Source of the DNA: Puniceicoccaceae bacterium Marseille-Q1082
GTDB lineage: Bacteria; Verrucomicrobiota; Verrucomicrobiia; Opitutales; Intestinicryptomonadaceae
NCBI GenBank assembly: GCA_904424815.1
Contig: CAJGBI010000001.1
Coordinates: 1,383,671-1,447,670, forward strand
DNA length: 64,000 nucleotides
Reading direction: 5' to 3'
The position numbers and the translations under genes were made by a program. Positions 8,153 to 16,197 of this stretch are shown in pieces. The notes beneath the pieces are model-generated. The model had not been told where the DNA came from and did no database searches. It saw only the letters and a program-made list of their open reading frames with translations. Each line of letters starts with the position of its first letter. Position 1 is the first letter of the stretch.

Positions 8153-9643
8153 ATGAAAACACAAACATGCAACCGCGTCTTCTTTGACGCCCCCCTCCCC
8201 GAACCTAACGTAAATATAGCCAAATGCTTACGATTAGGGATTTTCGCGGCATCGCTCGCGGCGATTCAGACGGTTTGCGCGCAGTATACCGATTTGTACA
8301 ACTCCAACTCCTCGGCGGATTTCAGCATAAACGACGGTTCCAGCTGGCGCCTCGGTTCCTATGACGGGCAGGTTTACGCGGGTTCGATAAATTCCACAAA
8401 CAACAACCTGCACATACAGGTGGTCGGGAACAACTCAAACATAGGGGAGTTCTCCGAAGCCGTCACCGCGCACGACATCGACTATACCATAGGCTCCGTC
8501 GAGGGCTCCTCGTGGGGAAGAACGCTCTACTTTAACGGCGGCGCGTACGCCACGGGAGATATGGCTTTTGAAAATACGTCCGATTCGGGCTTCGTCATTC
8601 AATTGCGCGGAGGAAGCAGGACATTCAGGATAAGCGGGGATTTCAACGTCGGCGTAAATTCCAACGCAAGCATGATAATACACTCCGCCCAATCCGGCTG
8701 GCAGGTTGGGGGAGACTTCAACATAGGCACGCGCGGGAAATTCTATATATCGGGTTCGTCCACGTCGTCTTTCAGCGTGTCGGGAGTTTTGAACATCGGC
8801 GGAACGACCCTCGACCTGGCCAAGCACGACTCCGGAGGCTCCGGCGAGAAAAACGAGCTCATAGGCGGGCTTTCCGGCAGCGGCAGGCTGCAAATAGGCA
8901 ATACTGCCACATCGCACAATTTGGCGTTCACCAATCAGGGCGTTTCGGAATTTTCCGGCACATACGCGACGCAAAACGGAGTTGGAGAAAGGCTCAACAT
9001 AACAATGAACGCCAATTCGGACTCCGGCAGACAGACGCTGCGCTTCAACACCGTCGCCGACTACACGGACGAGCGCGGCTTCTCCGCCGCCGACCTCGGG
9101 AACGTTTCGGTGCAGTGGGGCGAGCTGAATTTGGGAATGCACTCGGGAATGGGCGCGGGCGCCCTCTCGATTTCAGGCGCCAATTCGACATTCAGCGTCG
9201 CGGGCGTGGACGGAAACGCCGAAGGCGGAACCGCGCGGTTCGCGTCGCTCGACTGGCAGGGCGGGGCGATAAGGGTCGACTTCACTGAGCTCGCCGCCGA
9301 CAGGATAGACGTGGCTGGGGAACTCAACGTCTCGTCTCCGGCGGACTGCGCGCTGGTTCTGAACGTGTCCGCAATAGACCTCGGGCTGTGGCTCGAAGCG
9401 TCGAAAGCCTCGTACCTCGACTACACCATACTGTCGTTCGACGCCGAATCCTCGAACCTGACGCTCGAGATGGCGAATGAAATGCTTTCGCACGATGTCG
9501 AAATAAACGCCCAAATCCTCGAAGGCGACTTCGCAAACGGCCTGTTAACCGTGAGGCTGAGCATGGTTCCCGAACCCGCAACCGTGGCCGCAATCCTCGG
9601 CGCAATCGCCCTGGCTCTCGCAATCCGCCGCAAGGCGCGGTAA
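8153..9643 (+). CDS. PEP-CTERM surface/exported protein (paralogue 1), beta-strand-rich
   Basis: A 496-residue exported protein. It has a long n-region, then the hydrophobic segment LGIFAASLAAIQTVCA and probable cleavage before QYTDLY. The mature part is Ser/Gly/Asn-rich with repeated short beta-strand motifs (GGDFNIG, LNIGG, GSGRLQIG), resembling autotransporter-type passenger repeats. The tail has VPEPATVAAI, a hydrophobic helix and RRKAR, the PEP-CTERM signal that an exosortase would cleave. No exosortase gene lies in the window. It is a paralogue of the genes at 12418 and 16198, sharing GELNLGMHSGM-type and SGANSTFSVAG-type stretches. It lies between two terminators and is probably monocistronic. 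Confidence 0.88.
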   Translation: MKTQTCNRVFFDAPLPEPNVNIAKCLRLGIFAASLAAIQTVCAQYTDLYNSNSSADFSINDGSSWRLGSYDGQVYAGSINSTNNNLHIQVVGNNSNIGEFSEAVTAHDIDYTIGSVEGSSWGRTLYFNGGAYATGDMAFENTSDSGFVIQLRGGSRTFRISGDFNVGVNSNASMIIHSAQSGWQVGGDFNIGTRGKFYISGSSTSSFSVSGVLNIGGTTLDLAKHDSGGSGEKNELIGGLSGSGRLQIGNTATSHNLAFTNQGVSEFSGTYATQNGVGERLNITMNANSDSGRQTLRFNTVADYTDERGFSAADLGNVSVQWGELNLGMHSGMGAGALSISGANSTFSVAGVDGNAEGGTARFASLDWQGGAIRVDFTELAADRIDVAGELNVSSPADCALVLNVSAIDLGLWLEASKASYLDYTILSFDAESSNLTLEMANEMLSHDVEINAQILEGDFANGLLTVRLSMVPEPATVAAILGAIALALAIRRKAR

Positions 9644-9660
9644 AACTTAAAAAAAAACAA

Positions 9661-9700
9661 AAGCGGGCGCGGAAGGTTTCAATTTTCGCGCCCGCTTTTT
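9661..9700 (+). terminator. Rho-independent terminator after PEP-CTERM paralogue 1
   Basis: Stem AAGCGGGCGCG/CGCGCCCGCTT with a ~14-base loop, followed by T residues and preceded by an A run, so it could also stop transcription from the other side. Confidence 0.85.
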
Positions 9701-10003
9701 GTCGAAACGCACCCCGCGGCGCTCCCAGATTTACTGTAAAAATCTGAAAGAACGGCGGCGGCGCTCCCGTACAAGGCGGCCGCCTTGCGGAGATCGGCAA
9801 AGCCAATGCGCCTATCACGCTTTTGCCGGCAACATTGTTTTTTCATTCCCGCAGTCGGGAGCACCCTACCAATCGCCCTTCTCATTCGGATTCAAGCTAT
9901 GCGGGCAGGCGCGGAAAAGCCGCCAAGGGCGCGAGCGCAATCATACGCGGGCGGTCTTGGCGGCGGTTTCCAAGTTATTGCCCAAACAATCCGGCAGGGC
10001 GCG
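9701..10003. other. Intergenic region with nested palindromes
   Basis: No gene seen. It contains TTTACTGTAAA at 9730-9740 inside a larger hairpin (AGATTT/AAATCT) and an inverted repeat GCCGCCAAG (9919-9927) / CTTGGCGGC (9956-9964) around a CATACGCG core. The latter looks like a degenerate member of the palindromic element family described for 25990 and 58108. The region ends at the EF-hand gene stop, which lies in the motif ATTTGGCGAATGA. Confidence 0.45.
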
Positions 10004-10639
10004 TCATTCGCCAAATTGCGGGGGAGGATTGCCTATCATCCGCTTCATCATATTCTGGACTTCGGGATCCTGAATCAGCCTGGTCTTTTCGGCATCGCTG
10101 AGCTTTCCGTCGCCGTCCTTGTCGTATTTTTTGAAAAGCTCTTCGCGCTTTTTGCGGGCCTCCTCAAACATAGAGCGCCGCTCCTGGCGGCTGAGTTTTC
10201 CGTCGCCGTCCTTGTCGAACCTGGCGAGAATCTCCTTCGGCGGGGTGAACTCGCGCCGCGGCCCGCGCCTCTGCCTGCCCGATTCAAACGCCTTGCGCTG
10301 CTCCTCCATAAACTCCATAAGCTCGTTTTCGTCGAGCTTTCCGTCGCCGTCCTTGTCGAATTTGGCAATTATTTCCCTCGCGAACTTTTTGCGCATTTCG
10401 GCGAGGTCGGCGGTCTTTTCCCTTAGCGCCTTCATGGCCTCGGCGCGCTCGCCTTCGCTCAGGCGGCCGTCGCCGTCCCTGTCGAACTGCTTCATAAGCT
10501 GTATGCGCGTCCGGAGGTCGAGGCCGGCTATATCGGCGGCAGGCTCCGCCTTTTCCGCGCCTTTTCCGGCGCTTTCGGACTGGGCGAAAGCCGGCATCGC
10601 CGACATCGCCGCGGCTATTATGAGCACTGTCTTTTTCAT
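10004..10639 (-). CDS. Secreted EF-hand calcium-binding protein
   Basis: A 211-residue protein with an N-terminal signal peptide (MKKTVLIIAAAMSAMPAFA, cleavage likely before QSES). It has four canonical EF-hand loops: DRDGDGRLSEGE, DKDGDGKLDENE, DKDGDGKLSRQE and DKDGDGKLSDAE, each with Asp at positions 1, 3 and 5 and Glu at 12. It probably binds calcium in the periplasm or outside the cell. The hands are separated by Arg/Lys/Glu-rich helices. The frame continues upstream, but the start at 10639 gives a clean signal peptide. The last codons (QFGE, TGA) coincide with the repeat-edge motif TTTGGCGAATG found at other gene ends. Function beyond calcium binding is unknown. Confidence 0.88.
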   Translation of the reverse strand: MKKTVLIIAAAMSAMPAFAQSESAGKGAEKAEPAADIAGLDLRTRIQLMKQFDRDGDGRLSEGERAEAMKALREKTADLAEMRKKFAREIIAKFDKDGDGKLDENELMEFMEEQRKAFESGRQRRGPRREFTPPKEILARFDKDGDGKLSRQERRSMFEEARKKREELFKKYDKDGDGKLSDAEKTRLIQDPEVQNMMKRMIGNPPPQFGE

Positions 10640-10766
10640 GGCGTATATATCTGTTCGCCTAAAAAAAACGCCCTTGCGCCGCAAAAGTTTCACTGCGTTT
10701 TTGTTTGAAGTATTTTTTTTCCGCCTTAGGGTGGCGGGCAAACAAAAATATACAAAGGCGTCAAAA

Positions 10767-11123
10767 ATGTACCAGGTGACTTTCAGCAAACAGGCGATGG
10801 CGGAGCTCAACAAGCTCGGGAAAATCGCCCAGCTCGAAATTATCGACGCATTCGGCTCGCTCACGTCGGAGCAGCTCGAAGGGGGGTTGAAAGAAATCGG
10901 CAGGATACACCGCGAGGGCAAAACATACTACCGCCTCCGCACGGGCGAATACCGCATATACTTCGAACTCCTCGAGGATTCCCAGACTCTGCACGCGCAC
11001 TACATACTCCACCACCGCACGATCGCGGACTTCGTATTCAGGTTCAAACTGCCCTTCAAGGAGGAGACTATGTTCGAGCAGGAGGACAATTTCTGGAAAT
11101 ACCTCGAATCCCTCAAAAAATGA
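10767..11123 (+). CDS. RelE/ParE-like toxin-fold protein, coupled to pssA
   Basis: A 118-residue protein. The first ~95 residues resemble RelE/ParE-fold ribonuclease or gyrase toxins: MYQVTFSKQAMAELNKL at the start, then a helical hairpin, then GKTYYRLRTGEYRIYFELLE matching the conserved central strands with Arg and Tyr. The C-terminus (FWKYLESLKK) extends beyond the usual toxin. No antitoxin-like gene sits next to it. The stop overlaps the pssA start by four bases (ATGA), so the two are translationally coupled. This genomic fixation with an essential lipid gene argues for a regulatory, non-toxic role, but that is inference. Confidence 0.75.
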   Translation: MYQVTFSKQAMAELNKLGKIAQLEIIDAFGSLTSEQLEGGLKEIGRIHREGKTYYRLRTGEYRIYFELLEDSQTLHAHYILHHRTIADFVFRFKLPFKEETMFEQEDNFWKYLESLKK

Positions 11124-12061
11124 GCTCCAACCAAAAGCCGGAACAGTCGCTCTGGGAAAACGTCCACCAGGCGAGCAAAATATACATTTTGCCGAATTCC
11201 TTTACCGCGGGAAACCTGTTTTTCGGGTTCCTGTCGATAATTCTCTGCGTCCAGGGCAGATTCAACGCCGACTCCACTGACAGGACGATAGACCACATCG
11301 CGGCACTCATAACCCCAAATTACACGGCGGGCGCGTCGGCGCCGAGCACGGGGTACTACGTCCTTGCGATAATCTGCATACTCGCGTCGTTTCTGTGCGA
11401 CGCCCTCGACGGCAGGGTGGCGCGCGCGAGCGGCAAGACATCCCTGTTTGGCAAGGAGTTCGACTCCATCGCCGACAGCGTGTCGTTCGGAATAGCGCCG
11501 TGCCTGCTGATGTTCTTCCTGATACTCCAGCCCTCCGCAATGCTCTCCGACACGTGGATAAGGCTGCTGCGCAACACCGGATGGCTGATAGGGTTTATCT
11601 TTATGCTCTGCGCCGCAATAAGGCTGGCGCGTTTCAACGTGCTCACAAACCCCTACATAAACGGGCACGAAAAATACGAAAAGGGGGATTTCAGCGGGTT
11701 GCCCGCGCCCGCCGCGGCGGGCGCGGTGGCGTCGATAGCGCTAACGATGCTGAGCTTCGACCTCCAGGCGTTCACGCCGCTGCTCATTCCGCTGATGCTT
11801 TTGATAGCGTGGCTTATGATAAGCAATTTCCCCTATCCGTCGTTTAAGCACATAAATTGGACGACGAGCATGAGGTTCAGGTCGTTCGTCGCGCTTATAA
11901 TCTGCATAATACTGATAGTCGCCCTGCGCGAATGCAGTTTTGCTATAATATTTTTGGCGTATGTATTTTATCCGCCCATAAAGTATATTCCGCGCGCGCT
12001 GAAAATATTTTCGTATTTGCGCAGGCAGCGCGGGAAAGGCGCGAAGAAAGCCGCCCGCTGA
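11120..12061 (+). CDS. pssA: CDP-diacylglycerol--serine O-phosphatidyltransferase
   Basis: A 313-residue integral membrane enzyme that makes phosphatidylserine from CDP-diacylglycerol and serine, the first step to phosphatidylethanolamine. The CDP-alcohol phosphatidyltransferase signature is visible near residue 94: CDALDGRVAR, then Gly and FDSIADSVSFG with the metal-binding Asp residues spaced as D-x2-DG-x2-AR-x8-G-x3-D-x3-D. Several hydrophobic helices follow and the C-terminus is basic. It is translated by overlap from the RelE-like gene. Phosphatidylserine synthase type II is favoured over PgsA because of the length and N-terminal layout. A terminator hairpin includes its stop codon. Confidence 0.92.
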   Translation: MSSNQKPEQSLWENVHQASKIYILPNSFTAGNLFFGFLSIILCVQGRFNADSTDRTIDHIAALITPNYTAGASAPSTGYYVLAIICILASFLCDALDGRVARASGKTSLFGKEFDSIADSVSFGIAPCLLMFFLILQPSAMLSDTWIRLLRNTGWLIGFIFMLCAAIRLARFNVLTNPYINGHEKYEKGDFSGLPAPAAAGAVASIALTMLSFDLQAFTPLLIPLMLLIAWLMISNFPYPSFKHINWTTSMRFRSFVALIICIILIVALRECSFAIIFLAYVFYPPIKYIPRALKIFSYLRRQRGKGAKKAAR

Positions 12062-12075
12062 TTGGGCGGTTTTTT
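12051..12075 (+). terminator. Rho-independent terminator overlapping the pssA stop
   Basis: CCGCCC/GGGCGG stem with the pssA TGA in its loop, followed by six T. Confidence 0.82.
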
Positions 12076-12367
12076 AGGGGCTCCCCTTCCCTCTTTCCGC
12101 CGAACGGCAAGGCAAAAGCGGCCGCCTGCCGCTTAAACCGGCTGCGCGCCGCGCGGCGCAGGATAAAATTTAATTTTGCCCGCGCGAAAAAAAAGGTGCG
12201 GGAACAAGCCGCAGATTGGGTAATTTTCAGCGGGGCCTGCGGTTTTCGCAACAGAAGGGCGGCGAAAACCGGAAAAAAATTCGCAAGCGCGGCAAAAGCT
12301 TGAATTTTTCTCTTTTGCAGCGCGTTTCGGAAAGGAAATTTTCAACAATATAAGAGATTGTAAAGGC
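12076..12367. other. Intergenic region upstream of PEP-CTERM paralogue 2
   Basis: About 290 bases with no convincing gene. GC-rich at the left and AT-rich at the right, where the promoter at 12368 begins. Confidence 0.4.
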
Positions 12368-12396
12368 TTGAAAATTCTCTTGCAAAAGTTTAATAC
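12368..12396 (+). promoter_or_regulatory. Sigma70-like promoter of PEP-CTERM paralogue 2
   Basis: TTGAAA at 12368-12373 and TAATAC at 12391-12396 with a 17-base spacer, 22 bases before the ATG at 12418. One of the clearest consensus promoters in the window. Confidence 0.6.
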
Positions 12397-12417
12397 ATAA
12401 TTAAGGTTCTAAATACT

Positions 12418-13890
12418 ATGAGTCAATATTTGTACGCAATACGCAAAATCGCCGCTCTGCCGGCATTGTTAGCCTCCTGCGCCCTTTCCCATGCCGCGCA
12501 GGATTTGTATTTTAACGAGAGTTTGAACTCTTCCGATCCCACCCGCTTTTTGGGACAGAGCTCCAACTGGTTCACCAATGCGGAAAGAACCGAACAGTTT
12601 ACGGGAACCCTCGGCTCAGACTACAACGGCATAGTGAATGCCGAAAGCGTAGTCTACGGCACCGTAAGTAGCGCAATCGGACTCAACCTCAACTCGCTAA
12701 CCTACAACTTTTCCAAGGCCGGAATGAACAACGGGTATATGGTTTCGTTCGGATTCGGCGGCGTGGCAAATCTCGCGGAAGACTTTAATTTGAACGTCAC
12801 CCTGGCGCACGTAGGCTCCGGTCCCCTCGAAGAAACAATCAGAATGTACGGCGACAACACATTCAACATTGGCGGGGATTTCAATATTGATTACAGCAGA
12901 AACGGCAGCGGCAGGTATCTCGTCGTCAACATAATAACCGATGCCTCGGCGGCCCACACGTCAAACACTTTCCGCGTCGCGGGCGACATGAATATAATTT
13001 CCCGCCAAGCGGACGCCAGAGTGAGGTTCAATACGAACATAACCCAGTTCACAGTGGACGGCATTGTCGACATGTCGGTTCTCCAGTGGACGATTGGCAC
13101 CCCCGGCGAGGGATACGCTTCCACCGCTTCCGTCGGCGGGCTGACCACAGCAAGCGGTTCCGACGGTTGGCTGAGAACAGCGGGCGGCGCGGGAATGAGC
13201 ACTCTGATATTCACGAATTCCACCCGCCAGGACGCCTCCGTGACGTATGGGTATGTAGATACGGAATCCATGCTCAATATCACGATGAAGGCTTCCAACG
13301 CCCAAAGCGGCTACCAGATTTTGAGGATCCGCTCCGGAGCGTACGACGCCACCGACGCAAATCTGGGAGACGTGATTATCGACACCGGACGCCTCGACCT
13401 GGGGATGCACTCCGACATGAAGGGCGCGCGGCTCTCGCTCTCCGGAACCGAGGCGATGTTCAGCGCGACGGCAATCGACAGCGGGAATATAGGCACCGTC
13501 ACGTTCGACGAGGGCGAATGGTACGCCGGCAAAATCGCCATAGACATAGAAGGCGAACTCGCCTACGACAAAATAGTCTTCAACGGCAGGTTCAACAAGA
13601 CCGGCAGCAACCACGACATGGGCTTTGAATTTGTATTCGACGCATACACTATGAGGGATTTGATTTCCGCAAACAACGGGGAATTTATCCTTGAAGACGT
13701 GATAACCTACGAAACCGGCAGCTCGATGGCGGGCACGGTGTTTGAGGGAAACACAAGCGGAATCCAGTGGGAGGCGGTCTTTGGCGACACTTCGCTATCA
13801 GTCTCCTTCACCGTCCCCGAACCTGCGGCTGTTGCCGCCGTCCTCGGCGCGGCTGCCCTCGCTTTTGCCGCATACCGCAGGAGGAAGTAG
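12418..13890 (+). CDS. PEP-CTERM surface/exported protein (paralogue 2)
   Basis: A 490-residue exported protein with signal segment IAALPALLASCALSHA and likely cleavage before AQDLYFN. The mature part is rich in Ser, Gly, Asn and Thr with beta-type repeats. The C-terminal third holds GRLDLGMHSDM, LSLSGTEAMFSATA, and the EGEWYAGKIAIDIEGELAYD motif shared with the 16198 gene. The tail is VPEPAAVAAVLG, a hydrophobic helix and YRRRK, a PEP-CTERM sorting signal. Its last ~380 coding bases and the downstream hairpin are almost identical to those of the 16198 gene, whereas the N-terminal halves differ widely, which suggests tail exchange. Anchoring depends on an exosortase encoded elsewhere. Confidence 0.88.
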   Translation: MSQYLYAIRKIAALPALLASCALSHAAQDLYFNESLNSSDPTRFLGQSSNWFTNAERTEQFTGTLGSDYNGIVNAESVVYGTVSSAIGLNLNSLTYNFSKAGMNNGYMVSFGFGGVANLAEDFNLNVTLAHVGSGPLEETIRMYGDNTFNIGGDFNIDYSRNGSGRYLVVNIITDASAAHTSNTFRVAGDMNIISRQADARVRFNTNITQFTVDGIVDMSVLQWTIGTPGEGYASTASVGGLTTASGSDGWLRTAGGAGMSTLIFTNSTRQDASVTYGYVDTESMLNITMKASNAQSGYQILRIRSGAYDATDANLGDVIIDTGRLDLGMHSDMKGARLSLSGTEAMFSATAIDSGNIGTVTFDEGEWYAGKIAIDIEGELAYDKIVFNGRFNKTGSNHDMGFEFVFDAYTMRDLISANNGEFILEDVITYETGSSMAGTVFEGNTSGIQWEAVFGDTSLSVSFTVPEPAAVAAVLGAAALAFAAYRRRK

Positions 13891-13944
13891 AAAGCACGCT
13901 GGTTTTCAAATGCAAACAAATAGGGCGGCAAATTTTTGCCGCCC
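13510..13944 (+). repeat. Homology tract shared with 17221-17655 (copy 1)
   Basis: The 435 bases align without gaps to 17221-17655 at a constant offset of 3711. A hand alignment shows roughly 25 to 30 differences. The tract spans the C-terminal coding part, the stop codon and half of the following hairpin. Confidence 0.85.
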
Positions 13945-13957
13945 TATTTGTTTGCAT
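13910..13957 (+). terminator. Long perfect inverted repeat after paralogue 2
   Basis: Perfect 23-bp arms (13910-13932 and 13935-13957) around two T, with GGGCGGCAAA/TTTGCCGCCC at the core. It probably terminates the 12418 transcript and protects its 3' end, although no long T run follows. Confidence 0.65.
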
Positions 13958-14179
13958 GCTCTTTTTAGATAAAGAGCTTTCCGGCTCCGCGCCCGCCGCG
14001 GATTTCCGCATATTCTTAATCTTCCGCGCGCTGCCCCTAATCTCCATTATGCCGCGCCGAGAACGCCGAAAACTTTTCCGCGGACGATTTTATGCTTCAC
14101 AAATACGCAACATAGCGTATAATGCGCGTTTGTGTTTCTTTTTTTATAGAAACGCCTTTTAACGAATCATATTATTGCC

Positions 14180-15451
14180 ATGATAAAGCAAACCTCCGCA
14201 TTATGCGCATTGTTTGGCGCATGCGCGAGTTTTGGTGCAGGTTTCCAGGTTTTGGAACAGGGCGCATCAAACCTCGGCACGGCTCTTGCCGGCTCAACCG
14301 TAAACGCGAATTCGGACGCCTCGTCCGCATTCTGGAACCCCTCGGCTTCCTTTTCAATGGATTTGCGCCCGGGCGACACCGTGATGGACAGCGGCATGAA
14401 TTTCGTGATTCCGTCGTTTTCGTTTTCCGGCAAAAGCTATGCGATGGGACAGGAAGTTTCGGGCTCAGACGGCGGAAACGCCGGCGAAGTCTCATACGTG
14501 CCGAACTTCTACCTCGTCCACCAGTTTACCGAAAGGCTAGCCGGGACGTTTTCGGTAACTTCCCCCTACGGCCTTGAGACCGACTACGACGGCGACTGGG
14601 TGGGCCGCTACCAAGCGCTCAACAGCGACCTCGTAACCGTGGACATAAACCCGAGCGTCGCCTATAAAGTCAACGACTGGCTGTCAATCGGCGGCGGCGT
14701 TTCGCTGCAATACATGCACGCGGAACTTTCGCAGGCAACCCCTCTGGCGCCCGGGAGGGACGCCACCGTCAGCCTGCGCGGACAGAGCTGGGGAGTGGGC
14801 GGAAACGTCGGCTTTACCATACAATACGACGAAGGCGGGCGCATAGGCTTCAATTGGAGAAGCGAAGTCTCGCAGGACGTGGAGGGCAACCAGCACCTTG
14901 AAATGGGCATGACCGACACCATCATGAACCCGATAGAAGCCAACGTCACGCTCCCGCAGACTTTCAACGTCGGCATCTATCAAAGGCTGTGGGGCGCGCT
15001 CGACAGGTTTGCCGTAATGGCCGACTATTCATTCACCTGCTGGAATTCGTTTGACGAGCTCGACATAAAAAACTCCAACAACGGGCAGACTGTCGGCGGC
15101 GAAGCCGTCCATGAAAACTGGAAAAACGTCTCGCGAATTTCGGTCGGGTTCCACTACTATCCGGAGTTTGACGAAAACCTCGTTGTGCGCGTCGGCGCGA
15201 CCTGGGACGAATCACCCGTCACCGGAGCGAAAAACAGAACTGCCAGAATCCCATGTTCCGACAGGGTGTGGCTTTCGGGCGGCCTCGGATACAGGTACAA
15301 GAATATGAACTTCAACATCTCGTACATGTACATATTCTTCTACAACGATTCCGGCATAGACCACAGCACTTCCAACGGCGCGTTCCGCACGGTCGGCAAA
15401 TATACCGGACATGCGCAGGTGGTGTCCATACAGGCCGGAATTTCCTTCTGA
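14180..15451 (+). CDS. OmpP1/FadL/TodX-family outer-membrane transporter
   Basis: A 423-residue outer-membrane beta-barrel for hydrophobic compounds such as long-chain fatty acids. The signal peptide is about residues 1-20 (ALCALFGACASFGA). The mature N-terminus FQVLEQGASNLGTALAGSTV with following DASSAFWNPSAS is the family signature, the segment that plugs the FadL barrel. Later strands include YGLETDYDGDWVGRYQ and LPQTFNVGIYQRLW, and the protein ends in an aromatic residue (GISF), as barrel proteins do. It stands alone between two PEP-CTERM genes; substrate is not readable from sequence. Confidence 0.93.
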   Translation: MIKQTSALCALFGACASFGAGFQVLEQGASNLGTALAGSTVNANSDASSAFWNPSASFSMDLRPGDTVMDSGMNFVIPSFSFSGKSYAMGQEVSGSDGGNAGEVSYVPNFYLVHQFTERLAGTFSVTSPYGLETDYDGDWVGRYQALNSDLVTVDINPSVAYKVNDWLSIGGGVSLQYMHAELSQATPLAPGRDATVSLRGQSWGVGGNVGFTIQYDEGGRIGFNWRSEVSQDVEGNQHLEMGMTDTIMNPIEANVTLPQTFNVGIYQRLWGALDRFAVMADYSFTCWNSFDELDIKNSNNGQTVGGEAVHENWKNVSRISVGFHYYPEFDENLVVRVGATWDESPVTGAKNRTARIPCSDRVWLSGGLGYRYKNMNFNISYMYIFFYNDSGIDHSTSNGAFRTVGKYTGHAQVVSIQAGISF

Positions 15452-15479
15452 GGCGCCCGCCCAGGCTCTATTCCGCCGC

Positions 15480-15505
15480 GCCGCGCCTTAACGCGCGGCT
15501 TTTTT
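15480..15505 (+). terminator. Rho-independent terminator of the FadL-type gene
   Basis: GCCGCGC/GCGCGGC stem, loop CTTAAC, followed by six T, about 30 bases after the stop. Confidence 0.85.
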
Positions 15506-15704
15506 GCGCAACGCGCGCCGCCGCGGAAAAAAATCCTCCTATACACCGGCAAAACCCGCGTTGCCGGCGAATTTCCATTGCGCGCCGCCGCGGGAAATCC
15601 GCCGGCGCGCCGCCGGATTTTCCGGATTTTCATTAAAAAAACCCTTGACGGATAACGACAAGCGCGCAAAATGCTTCTTTTAATTTTTCAAAAGAGGCGA
15701 CATC

Positions 15705-15986
15705 ATGCCGGAAACCGAGACAGTCAGGGTATTATCAGTTCAGAACAAGATGGGCATACACGCCCGTCCCGCGGCTATGATTGTGCGCATTTCCAACAAA
15801 TATCCGTCCACAGAACTCTGGGTGGAAAAGGACGGAGAGGAAGTCAACGGCAAGAGCATAATGAGCCTCATGATGCTCGCGGCGGGCAAGGGTTCCGAAC
15901 TCAAATTTATGGCGCAAGGCGAAGACGCCCCGTCAATGCTCGACGAAATCGAAGACCTCTTCAACCGCAAATTCGACGAAGAATAG
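15705..15986 (+). CDS. ptsH: HPr-family phosphocarrier protein
   Basis: A 93-residue cytoplasmic phosphocarrier. The active-site His lies in MGIHARPAAMIV near residue 20 and the regulatory Ser site is in GKSIMSLMMLAAGKGSE near residue 53. The length fits HPr with a short acidic C-terminal tail. AGAGG upstream of ATG 15705 supports the start. There is no enzyme I or HPr kinase gene next to it, so it may work in regulation (as in bacteria with HprK-type control) rather than in sugar uptake; this is inference. Confidence 0.93.
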   Translation: MPETETVRVLSVQNKMGIHARPAAMIVRISNKYPSTELWVEKDGEEVNGKSIMSLMMLAAGKGSELKFMAQGEDAPSMLDEIEDLFNRKFDEE

Positions 15987-16077
15987 GCGCGGAACGGCTC
16001 TAAAAGCCTTGCGCCCAAAGGCGCGGCGGAGCGCGGAGTTTAAGAGAATGCTCGGGCGGCGGCAAACGCGCCGCGTC

Positions 16078-16092
16078 AGTTTACAGTAAACT
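16078..16092. promoter_or_regulatory. Palindrome AGTTTACAGTAAACT upstream of PEP-CTERM paralogue 3
   Basis: Fifteen-base palindrome 60 bases before the ATG at 16152. It is the most symmetric member of the TTWACWGTWAA set. Confidence 0.35.
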
Positions 16093-16178
16093 AAAAAATT
16101 TCGCTTTTTATCTTTCGCAAAGGCGCGAAATTTTTATATATGGGGAGCGTTATGAAACCGATGATTATGAAATTGTTA

Positions 16179-16189
16179 CCCCCCCCCCC
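16179..16189 (+). repeat. Poly-C tract (11 C) at the 5' end of PEP-CTERM paralogue 3
   Basis: Eleven consecutive C between an ATG with a good ribosome binding site (GGGGAG, ATG 16152) and the main reading frame. With 11 C the ATG frame stops after about 19 codons; with 10 or 13 C it would join the main frame. It is therefore a candidate contingency locus, or a homopolymer sequencing error. Confidence 0.8.
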
Positions 16190-16197
16190 GTTATATA

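Noticed and set aside
10119-10766. Plus-strand gene upstream of the RelE-like protein
   Set aside because: It is antisense to the EF-hand gene; the repeated FPSPSLSN pattern is just the reverse of the EF-hand loops.
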